From: Richelia sp. SL_2_1
GTDB taxonomy: Bacteria > Cyanobacteriota > Cyanobacteriia > Cyanobacteriales > Nostocaceae
Direction: 5' to 3'
DNA length: 64,000 bases
NCBI GenBank assembly: GCA_012033205.1
Contig: JAAUSO010000003.1
Coordinates: 1 to 64,000, forward strand
Positions 44,207 to 52,696 of this stretch are shown here, piece by piece. Every line of letters starts with the position of its first letter. Position 1 is the first letter of the stretch. Under the pieces are notes generated by a model, which saw nothing but the letters and a program-made list of their open reading frames with translations, did not search any database and was not told the DNA's origin. The translations under genes were made by a program, and so were the position numbers.

Positions 44207-45232
44207 CTACTTCATACTTTGTTTCTTTTCTGCTTTCATATCGCGAGTTGCTACCGCAGCAAGTTCGGCATCCATTAAAGTACGTCCTGTTGCTGCTAGG
44301 TAAACATCATCTAAACTTGGACGAGATTGAGCAATTCCAAAGGTGGGTAAACCAACATTATTTAAAGTTTGTTGTATGGTAATCAAAGCATCATTTTGCT
44401 GAGTTACGACCAAGTTTAACGAATTACCTTGAGCGCTATTAATGATTACTTCTTTGACAAAAGGTAGGGAAATCAGCAAACTTTTGGCTTTTTCTGCTTC
44501 CTCATCCGAGGTAAACTCACGAATCCGGAGAGTAACTCGATCTCCCCCTAATTTATCTTTTAATTGGGATGGTGTTCCAGTGGCAATTACCTCACCGCGA
44601 TCAATTATTGCCACTCGATCGGCTAAAGCATCTATTTCTTCTAAATAATGGCTGGTAATTAATACCGTCGTTCCTGCTTCTCGCAACTTCCGCAAAAATT
44701 CCCAGACTACAAAACGGCTTTCTATATCCAAGCCTGCTGTTGGCTCATCTAATACCAATACATCAGGTGCGTGGAGCAATCCAGCCGCTAAATCCAACCG
44801 TTTAAGTAAACCACCTGAATAGGTTCCGGTTTTTTTATTCGCGTATTCCTGTAAATTTAGTAAATCTAAAACTGTATCAATCCGCTGTTTTGCGACTTTT
44901 GCCGGGATGTGGTAAATCGCTGCTTGGAGTTGTAATAATTCTCTTCCAGTCAGCACCTTATCTGGAGCCACCTCTTGAGCTACATAGCCGAGGCGTTTTC
45001 TCACATCTTTGGGATTATCGGTGACAGAAATACCAGACACTTCAATTTTGCCCGCATCTGGAGTAGTTAAAGTACACAAAGCACGCAGAGTAGTAGTTTT
45101 TCCAGCACCATTCGGACCGAGTAAACCGAAAATTTCCCCTCGCTCTACCTGAAAGGAAATATTTTTAACGGCTTGGGTTGTACCGTAGTGCTTCTTTAAA
45201 TTTTCGACTAGAACGGCAGCAGCCATTGACAT
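44207..45232 (-). CDS. ABC transporter ATP-binding protein (DrrA-like)
   Basis: GLLGPNGAGKTTTLRALCTL, YSGGLLKRLDLAAGLLHAPDVLVLDEPTAGLD. Confidence 0.93.
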   Translation of the reverse strand: MSMAAAVLVENLKKHYGTTQAVKNISFQVERGEIFGLLGPNGAGKTTTLRALCTLTTPDAGKIEVSGISVTDNPKDVRKRLGYVAQEVAPDKVLTGRELLQLQAAIYHIPAKVAKQRIDTVLDLLNLQEYANKKTGTYSGGLLKRLDLAAGLLHAPDVLVLDEPTAGLDIESRFVVWEFLRKLREAGTTVLITSHYLEEIDALADRVAIIDRGEVIATGTPSQLKDKLGGDRVTLRIREFTSDEEAEKAKSLLISLPFVKEVIINSAQGNSLNLVVTQQNDALITIQQTLNNVGLPTFGIAQSRPSLDDVYLAATGRTLMDAELAAVATRDMKAEKKQSMK

Positions 45233-45518
45233 TAACTCTTTTAATATACAAATCGCAACAAATTATATCTTTATTGTAGAAGTGAAGCGACAGTTTGGAG
45301 TTAGTTGACAGTTGACAGTTGACAGTTGACAGTTAATATTTATTTTCTCCCCATCTCCCCATCTCCCCATCTCCCCATCCCCCCATCCCCTTGTCCCCTT
45401 CGTCATCTACTCAAAGTAGCAATAAATGTATCAACAGGCTGAGAAAGGTATTTATGTCGATTACCTTGAGCAGTTTGAGGTGTAAAAATTAGCTTAAAAA
45501 CTACGGAGATTCACCCTA

Positions 45519-46889
45519 ATGGATGAACGCCGTCTGCGGGAATATGTTGCTCTGATTAAGGAACTGTTAAATTGTCCTCATGGAGAGGAGTTTGTAGTCT
45601 TAAAAGCCAATACAGAATTGGTTGATGAAGATTTAATTATGGTGATGGAACAAATAGCCATCAAAGCGGAAGCGCAAGGTGCAACGGGAACTGCTGAGTT
45701 CTTACGCAATTTAGCTCAAGAGCTAAAAGTTATGTTAACACAAGCAACGAAGACGTTTAATTCTGAAGATGATGAACGTCCATCTGCTTATTTAAAATTG
45801 ATTGAAACGTTAATGAGTTGCCCTAGTGGCAGCGAAGCGGAAATACTGCGTAAAAATCAAGATTTAGTTGATACGCAATTCGTTTTAACTTTAGCACAAG
45901 TGGCAGGAATAATGGCAGAAATCGGTGAGCAAAAAGCCTCGCAGTTTTTGCAAGGAATTGCGACACCTTTAGCTGAGGGAATGAAAGGTTCTTTACCTGC
46001 TCTCAAACCTGCTCAAAATTATTTGGATTTTCTGGGAGAAGTATTACGAACTACTTCTAACAGTAATGGTAATGCAAAAGTGGTGTATCCTCTATTGGCT
46101 GCGAATTTAGATAAACTAAATACGCATTTTGCTCAAGTGATGGAAAACTGGGTAAAAGAGACTATAGAGAAAGTACAACCATCAATAGCCCATAACGTCG
46201 TCGTCGATATTGTAAATTTTAGTGTATTAATTCAACAGTTCTCTTTAGGTAATAAATCTGAGAACTTAGAAATTGCGATTACTGGTTATCAAGTCGCGTT
46301 AGCTTATTTTAATCGCGAGAAGTACCCCGATGAATGGGCTGGAACTCAAAACAATCTTGGTAATGCTCTTGTTGAACGTATTAATGGCGACAATGCGGAC
46401 AACCTAGACAAAGGCATTAAATGTTATAAGCGTGCATTAGAAGTCTACCAGCGCGATATATTTCCTGAAGATTGGGCTATGACTCAAAATAACTTGGGTA
46501 CGGCTTATAAAGGTCGGGAAAATGGGGATAAAGCAGAAAACCTTGAAGTCGCTATTCAATACTATTTCGCCGCATTAGACATATATCAACGTTCCGTATT
46601 TCCCTATCAATGGGCGGCAATTCAGTATAATTTGGGTAATGTCTATTGCGATCGCGTTGCTGGCGAGAAAGCAGAGAATATGGAAATTGCCATATTATCC
46701 TACAATGCAGCTTTAGAGGTGTATCAACCGAATCTAGTTCCCCAGCAATGGGCTATGACTCAATATAATTTGGGTAATGCTTATAAACAGCGTATTCGTG
46801 GGGATAAAAACGAAAATTTGCGAAAAGCTGACGAATGTTATCTGGCTGCGATGAATGTTTATAAGCGATATCGCGATCCTCAAGAATAA
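45519..46889 (+). CDS. TPR protein resembling the sensor half of cyanobacterial CHAT-TPR proteins, no CHAT domain
   Basis: N-terminal repeated LIKELLNCPHGEE / LIETLMSCPSGSEAEIL modules plus four ~49 aa TPRs (EVYQRDIFPEDWAMTQNNLGTAY...). Confidence 0.75.
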   Translation: MDERRLREYVALIKELLNCPHGEEFVVLKANTELVDEDLIMVMEQIAIKAEAQGATGTAEFLRNLAQELKVMLTQATKTFNSEDDERPSAYLKLIETLMSCPSGSEAEILRKNQDLVDTQFVLTLAQVAGIMAEIGEQKASQFLQGIATPLAEGMKGSLPALKPAQNYLDFLGEVLRTTSNSNGNAKVVYPLLAANLDKLNTHFAQVMENWVKETIEKVQPSIAHNVVVDIVNFSVLIQQFSLGNKSENLEIAITGYQVALAYFNREKYPDEWAGTQNNLGNALVERINGDNADNLDKGIKCYKRALEVYQRDIFPEDWAMTQNNLGTAYKGRENGDKAENLEVAIQYYFAALDIYQRSVFPYQWAAIQYNLGNVYCDRVAGEKAENMEIAILSYNAALEVYQPNLVPQQWAMTQYNLGNAYKQRIRGDKNENLRKADECYLAAMNVYKRYRDPQE

Positions 46890-46915
46890 GTGATTCTGTT
46901 TCTTACACACCTTAG

Positions 46916-46952
46916 AAAAACCCGGCTTTTGATTTTTAAAAGTCGGGTTTTT
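46916..46952. terminator. Compact hairpin AAAAACCCGGCTTTT-gatttt-AAAAGTCGGGTTTTT, likely bidirectional terminator, related to the palindromic family
   Basis: Inverted repeat with T/A-rich flanks between convergent genes. Confidence 0.75.
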
Positions 46953-47049
46953 AACAGTTGACAGTTGACAGTGGACAGTGGACAGTTGATGGTTAATAGT
47001 AGACTTCTTACTTTTTACTTTTTACGGACTCGCAGCAGTACTAGTTTGA

Positions 47050-47583
47050 TCAAAGCCGATCAAAAACCAAATTTTGATATTCTTGTTCGGTAACAATATC
47101 AAAGGTGCTTTCAACTCTATCTAAGAATACTAATCCGCTCATATGGTCGTATTCATGTTGAAAAATACGAGCCACAAAGTCCGTTAGTTGTTGTTTTTCT
47201 AATTTACCGTATCTATCAGTATATTCAACTTCAATAGTCTTGTATCTCGGAACTAAACCTCTAATTCCCGGAATACTCAAGCAACCTTCCCAATCTTTGA
47301 CAATTTCATCAGAATAATTAACAATTCGAGGATTAATCATTGCTGTCGGCTCCATCAAAGGAGCATGAGGATATCTCAAATTAGGACGAGAAGCAACGAT
47401 AAAGATACGATAACCGACGGCAACTTGTGGTGCTGCAATCCCAACACCATTAGCTTCACTCATTGTTATCAATAAATCATCAATTAGTTTTTGAATAGTT
47501 TTGTCTTGAATATTGTTAACAAATTCGGCTTTTTGCCGCAAAATCGGATTACCTAATTGAATAATAGAAAGTTTTTCAGACAT
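47050..47583 (-). CDS. def: Peptide deformylase
   Basis: GVGIAAPQV, EGCLSIPG, QHEYDHMSG. Confidence 0.96.
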   Translation of the reverse strand: MSEKLSIIQLGNPILRQKAEFVNNIQDKTIQKLIDDLLITMSEANGVGIAAPQVAVGYRIFIVASRPNLRYPHAPLMEPTAMINPRIVNYSDEIVKDWEGCLSIPGIRGLVPRYKTIEVEYTDRYGKLEKQQLTDFVARIFQHEYDHMSGLVFLDRVESTFDIVTEQEYQNLVFDRL

Positions 47584-47593
47584 TATATAAAAG

Positions 47594-47670
47594 TTAGGAG
47601 TTAGGAGTTAGGAGTTAGGAGTTAGGAGTTAGGAGTTAGGAGTTAGGAGTTAGGAGTTAGGAGTTAGGAG
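47594..47670. repeat. Short tandem repeat (TTAGGAG)11
   Basis: Eleven perfect 7-bp units immediately upstream of def. Confidence 0.96.
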
Positions 47671-47794
47671 TTGCGACGGTGATAATCGGAGATAAGGTAG
47701 GAACCATATTAATAGATTATTGTTCACTGTATGTCACTACGTGCCACGCTGCGCTACACTGTCAACTGTCAACTGTCAACTGTCAACTGTCACC

Positions 47795-49081
47795 CTAACC
47801 ACGCTGTCCATTTGTAGGTAAAGGAGCAGGTCTAACTGCTAAATTTATAGTTCTACCGTTCCGCTGTACTTCTATATTTAAAGCTTGACCAATTTTACTA
47901 TTTTCAACTATTCTTTGCACATCTTCATTATTATTTACAGCTTGCTTATTAATGCTAACGATAACATCTCCGGCTTTTAATCCCCCTTGAGATGCTGGAG
48001 AACCGCGCATAATCCGCATTAATAAAACACCTTTATCTGCTGAAATACTCGGACTTCCTAATTCGCTGTTGAGTTTTTCTTTGATTTCTGGTGTCAGCGT
48101 CACCATCTGAATTCCTAAATAGGGATGATCTACTCTACCTTTAGCAATTAATTCTTGAGAAATTCTTTTAACTGTATTTACTGGAATCGCAAATCCTAAA
48201 CCTTGAGCGCCTCTAATAATAGCAGTATTCATCCCTATTACCTGTCCGCTAGCATTTAATAAAGGGCCGCCCGAATTACCAGGATTAATTGCAGCATCTG
48301 TTTGAATATAATCAACTCGCTTATCAGCAGCAGCACCAATATCACGGCTAGAACGTCCTGTAGCGCTGATAATTCCGGAAGTTACTGTGTAGTTTAAACC
48401 TAAAGGATTACCAATAGCAATTACCGCTTCTCCTGGTTGTAGCGTTTCTGAGTCTCCCAAACCAACAGTAGGTAAATTATCTGCATCTATTTTAATTACA
48501 GCAACATCTGTTACCGGGTCTTCACCTAATACTTGTCCGTCAAATTTGCGACCATCTTTCAATTCAACGGTTACTCGATCGGCTCCGTCTACTACGTGAG
48601 CATTAGTTAAAATTTCACCGTTGGAGTTGATAATAAATCCAGAACCATTACCCCTTTGTTCTCTTTCTCTCGGTTGTATGGGTGAGCCATTACCAAAAAA
48701 TCTCCGTAAAAACGGATCGTCAAGTTCATCTGAAAGACCGGAACTTACTGCTCTAGAAGTATCAATCCGCACTACAGCCGGACCAACTTCCTGTACCACC
48801 GAAACCACAAAGTTAGGGTCTCTTGACTCTTTGAAGATTGCAGGAGGAGCAATTTTAGGTACATTATTATTTTGATTATTTGGATTGTTTTGATTGCCAG
48901 CCTGCGCCTGAGTATCCGGAGTGTTGCGGCCTATAATATTACCAAGGTTAGAACAACCATTAAGCAAAGTAGTGCTAATCGCAACAATAAAAGTTAAGAT
49001 AAAGTTTTTTACCCAAAACGGCTGTGTCTGATTTTTAGTATAAATTTTACTTAATTGAGATGGATGCTCTTTTTTATTCAT
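47795..49081 (-). CDS. HtrA/Deg-family trypsin-like serine protease with PDZ domain
   Basis: [41 protein letters not shown]-terminal PDZ. Confidence 0.93.
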   Translation of the reverse strand: MNKKEHPSQLSKIYTKNQTQPFWVKNFILTFIVAISTTLLNGCSNLGNIIGRNTPDTQAQAGNQNNPNNQNNNVPKIAPPAIFKESRDPNFVVSVVQEVGPAVVRIDTSRAVSSGLSDELDDPFLRRFFGNGSPIQPREREQRGNGSGFIINSNGEILTNAHVVDGADRVTVELKDGRKFDGQVLGEDPVTDVAVIKIDADNLPTVGLGDSETLQPGEAVIAIGNPLGLNYTVTSGIISATGRSSRDIGAAADKRVDYIQTDAAINPGNSGGPLLNASGQVIGMNTAIIRGAQGLGFAIPVNTVKRISQELIAKGRVDHPYLGIQMVTLTPEIKEKLNSELGSPSISADKGVLLMRIMRGSPASQGGLKAGDVIVSINKQAVNNNEDVQRIVENSKIGQALNIEVQRNGRTINLAVRPAPLPTNGQRG

Positions 49082-49264
49082 GTGATTTTACTTCTCCGTG
49101 TGAGTGCGTGAATGATCGGATATTGCTTACTGAATAAATATAAGACGGGACTACAAATTAAAATTTAGTTTTGGGTTTAGATTGCCTGAAAATCATGTTT
49201 TTGGCAAGGCTACTTATTTAATATTTTGTTGTTTTTAACGATTACCTCACAATCGGTGGTTGAA

Positions 49265-50650
49265 ATGTCTGAAAAAATCGAAAATTTATGGTCTCAAGTC
49301 TTGGAACGCTTGCAGCTAGAACTTTCGCGTCCCACCTTTGAAACTTGGATTAAAACCGCGATCGCCGAAAAGTTAGAAAATAACTGTTTGGTAATTCGTA
49401 CTCCCAATCCTTTTGCTCGCAATTGGTTACAAAAGTATTACATAAAAACGATTGCTTCAGTAGTTCAGGATATTCTCGGTCATCCGGTAGATATTTATTT
49501 TACAGTTACAAGCGGTGATTCAGCTTCCGAAATCAAGGAACGCGAACTAAGGAATGAATTACCTCTATCTACAAATATTCCGGGAAATATCGGTAAAAAT
49601 GAGCAGAAAACATCTATTTTAAATCTAAAATATGTATTTTCCCGTTTTGTAGTTGGTGCAAATAATCGTTTAGCTCATGCTGCATCTTTAGCGGTTGCAG
49701 AATCTCCCGGTAAGGAATTTAATCCTTTGTTTTTATATGGTGGTGTGGGATTGGGGAAAACTCATCTGATGCAGGCTATCGGTAATTATCGCTTGGAAAT
49801 CTTTCCTTCAGCTAAAATATTTTATGTTTCTACTGAACAGTTTACTAATGATGTGATCAGCGCTATTCGTAATGACAGCAGACAAAGCCTCCGAGAACGT
49901 TACAGGGCTACTGATCTACTTTTAGTTGATGATATACAGTTTATTGAAGGTAAAGAATCAACTCAAGAAGAATTTTTTCATACTTTTAATACTTTATATG
50001 AAGCGGGTAAACAAGTTGTTATTGCTTCTGATCGTCCCCCCAATCAAATCCCCCGTCTCCAAGAAAGATTATCTTCCCGCTTCTCTATGGGATTAATCGC
50101 TGATATTCAAGCACCAGATTTAGAAACTAGAATGGCTATTTTACAAAAAAAAGCCGAAGATGAAAATTTACGTTTACCCAGAGATGTTATAGAATATATT
50201 GCTTCCAATTACATAAATAATATTCGAGAATTGGAAGGTGCATTAATTCGAGCCATGGCTTATGTTTCGATTTGGGGTTTACCTATGACTGTAGAAAATA
50301 TTAGCTCGGTTTTAGAGCCACAAACTGAGAAAGTAGAAGCAACTCCCGTCGCAATTTTAAGTATAGTCGCCGATACCTTTAATATTTCTATTGAAGACCT
50401 CAAAAGTAATTCGCGACGCAGAGAAATTAGTTGGGCGCGACAAATCGGAATGTATTTAATGCGTCAATATACAGATTTAAGTTTACCTCGAATCGGCGAA
50501 GAATTTGGCGGTAAAGACCATACCACGGTGATGTACAGTTGTGACAAAATTACTCAATTAAAAGAAACTGATCACAATTTAGTCCAAACCTTACGTCAAC
50601 TTGGCGATCGCATTAATATAAATGGTTCTAGTACCTCACGCCGTAAATAA
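49265..50650 (+). CDS. dnaA: Chromosomal replication initiator DnaA
   Basis: MSEKIENLWSQVLERLQLELSRPTFETWIK; GGVGLGKTHLMQAIGN; LLVDDIQFIEGKE; GGKDHTTVMYSCDKI. Confidence 0.97.
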   Translation: MSEKIENLWSQVLERLQLELSRPTFETWIKTAIAEKLENNCLVIRTPNPFARNWLQKYYIKTIASVVQDILGHPVDIYFTVTSGDSASEIKERELRNELPLSTNIPGNIGKNEQKTSILNLKYVFSRFVVGANNRLAHAASLAVAESPGKEFNPLFLYGGVGLGKTHLMQAIGNYRLEIFPSAKIFYVSTEQFTNDVISAIRNDSRQSLRERYRATDLLLVDDIQFIEGKESTQEEFFHTFNTLYEAGKQVVIASDRPPNQIPRLQERLSSRFSMGLIADIQAPDLETRMAILQKKAEDENLRLPRDVIEYIASNYINNIRELEGALIRAMAYVSIWGLPMTVENISSVLEPQTEKVEATPVAILSIVADTFNISIEDLKSNSRRREISWARQIGMYLMRQYTDLSLPRIGEEFGGKDHTTVMYSCDKITQLKETDHNLVQTLRQLGDRININGSSTSRRK

Positions 50651-50858
50651 AGTACCCATTTTTTAAACTTAGATTAATACTCATGATTAGATTTTCAGAT
50701 CGGTATCTTACTTGCGTCAATCTGTACTAGATGAAAATCTAAAATCTAAACTAAAATCTAAAATTTTTGATTTTTTGGATATAATAAGTTCTCTATTCGG
50801 CTAGTTCTTTATTTAATAGTTAACATAAGTATAAAAACAAATTATAAACAAATATGTT

Positions 50859-51001
50859 TGTGGAAAACTAGCAGCAAAACTGTGGAAAAATCATTTAAGT
50901 ATAAATACTCTGTGGAAAAAAAGTTAGTTTTTCCACAGCTTTTTCCACAATTAGCTTTTAGTAAAAGTGTCTTTGAGGAAGACTGTGGTAAGTTTTCCAC
51001 A
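50859..51001. promoter_or_regulatory. oriC: DnaA-box cluster / candidate oriC
   Basis: TGTGGAAAA at 50859, 50881, 50911 and TTTTCCACA at 50929, 50941, 50993 in the AT-rich dnaA-dnaN spacer. Confidence 0.85.
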
Positions 51002-51364
51002 ACTTGAAAAAATATAGGGGTGAATATTGCCCTAATGTTTATTTAACGACAAATGTACGATTTCGGAATTTGTGCTGAGATTTTCACTAAATAATCTGGA
51101 TAAATATATAGTGTGGTAAAAAATACTGCATAAGCAAATTATTTTAAGCATAAAGTATCGATTTCCACATGGCTCCATTTAAGAAAAATTAGACTTTTAT
51201 CAACTCGAAAACTCTTTTTCTTACTTTGCTTCCTCGCTTTCTCAACTTCTTGTGCTTTCCTCGATAGATAAATCTTCAAAAATAAACTGGATTAGTTTGG
51301 CATCAATGCTAACCAATTTTATGTTTAATGGTATAAGCCATATGCAGCATCCGTAAAATACACC

Positions 51365-52495
51365 ATGAAACTAGTTTGCAACCAAAGCGATTTAAATACT
51401 CACCTTTCTTTAACTTCTCGTGCTGTTCCTTCACGTCCGACTCATCCGATACTTGCTAATGTACTATTACAAGCAGATGTTGCTAGTGGTCAAGTAAGTT
51501 TGACAGCTTTCGATCTAAGTTTGGGAATTCGTACCACATTCAAAGCCGAGGTTTTAGAATCCGGAACAATTACTCTTCCAGCTAAGCTACTTAATGATAT
51601 AGTTTCTCGTTTACCAGCGGGAGAAATCACGCTCTACATCGACGAATCATCGGATACAGAAAATCATTCGGGAGAAGGTTTAACCGTCACTCTTAAGCCA
51701 CAAAGCGGACGATATCAAGTACGAGCAATGAGTGCAGAGGAATTTCCGGAATTACCTGTAACTGAAAACGATAAAGCCATTCATTTGACTGTGAGTGCCT
51801 TAATTGAAGGTTTAGAGGGTTCGCTATTTGCGACAAGTGCAGATGAAAGCAAACAAGTACTTACAGGAGTACATTTGACGGTTAAAAAAGACAGTTTGGA
51901 ATTTGCAGCCACTGACGGGCATCGTTTAGCGGTAGTAGAAACTAGCAACGACAATTTAGATGCTGATGATGAACAGTTAGATTCTTTAGAGGTAACATTA
52001 CCAAATAAAGCTTTACGAGAATTAGAAAGAATGCTAGCTCATAGTTCTAAAGAAGATGAACCTGTAGCTATGTATTTTGATCAAGGACAAGTAATTTTTG
52101 AATGGCAAAATCAGCGTTTAACCAGCAGAACTTTAGAAGGGCAATATCCAGCATATCGTCAACTTATACCCAATCAATTTGAACGAGAATTAACTTTAGA
52201 TAGAAAACAACTTATTAGTGGATTAGAAAGAATTGCGGTATTTGCAGACCAAAAAAATAATATTGCTAAAGTTAGTATTGATAGTGAATCTCAAGAAATT
52301 ACCTTGTCAGTAGAAACTCAAGAAATTGGTAGTGGAATGGAATCTATGTCGGCACAGATATTAGGAGAAGATATTGATATTGCTTTTAATATTAAATATT
52401 TGATGGAAGGTTTAAAAGCATTACCTTCGGCAGAAATTCAAATGCAATTAAACAACAATTTAGCTCCCGTGATTTTTCTCCTATTGGAGGAGTGA
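51365..52495 (+). CDS. dnaN: DNA polymerase III beta sliding clamp
   Basis: MKLVCNQSDLNTHLSLTSRAVPSRPTHPILANVLLQA...; HPILANVL and ATDGHRLA motifs. Confidence 0.96.
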   Translation: MKLVCNQSDLNTHLSLTSRAVPSRPTHPILANVLLQADVASGQVSLTAFDLSLGIRTTFKAEVLESGTITLPAKLLNDIVSRLPAGEITLYIDESSDTENHSGEGLTVTLKPQSGRYQVRAMSAEEFPELPVTENDKAIHLTVSALIEGLEGSLFATSADESKQVLTGVHLTVKKDSLEFAATDGHRLAVVETSNDNLDADDEQLDSLEVTLPNKALRELERMLAHSSKEDEPVAMYFDQGQVIFEWQNQRLTSRTLEGQYPAYRQLIPNQFERELTLDRKQLISGLERIAVFADQKNNIAKVSIDSESQEITLSVETQEIGSGMESMSAQILGEDIDIAFNIKYLMEGLKALPSAEIQMQLNNNLAPVIFLLLEE

Positions 52496-52532
52496 AGATG
52501 ATTTATTTAGCAATGCCAGTACAATTAAGAAG

Positions 52533-52595
52533 TTAGGAGTTAGGAGTTAGGAGTTAGGAGTTAGGAGTTAGGAGTTAGGAGTTAGGAGTTAGGAG
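52533..52595. repeat. Short tandem repeat (TTAGGAG)9
   Basis: Nine perfect 7-bp units downstream of dnaN. Confidence 0.96.
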
Positions 52596-52696
52596 TTGAA
52601 AACTAAATACCCCCCAATTCTAATCACGGATTAAAAAGGATTACACCGATTACACGGATTTTAATTAACTATTCCCAATTCCCTATTCCCTATTCC

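Noticed and set aside
47594-47670. Regularly repeated sequence as possible CRISPR array
   Set aside because: Pure 7-bp tandem units with no unique spacers; STRR, not CRISPR. The same applies to the tracts at 3296, 23765, 27362, 44110 and 52533.
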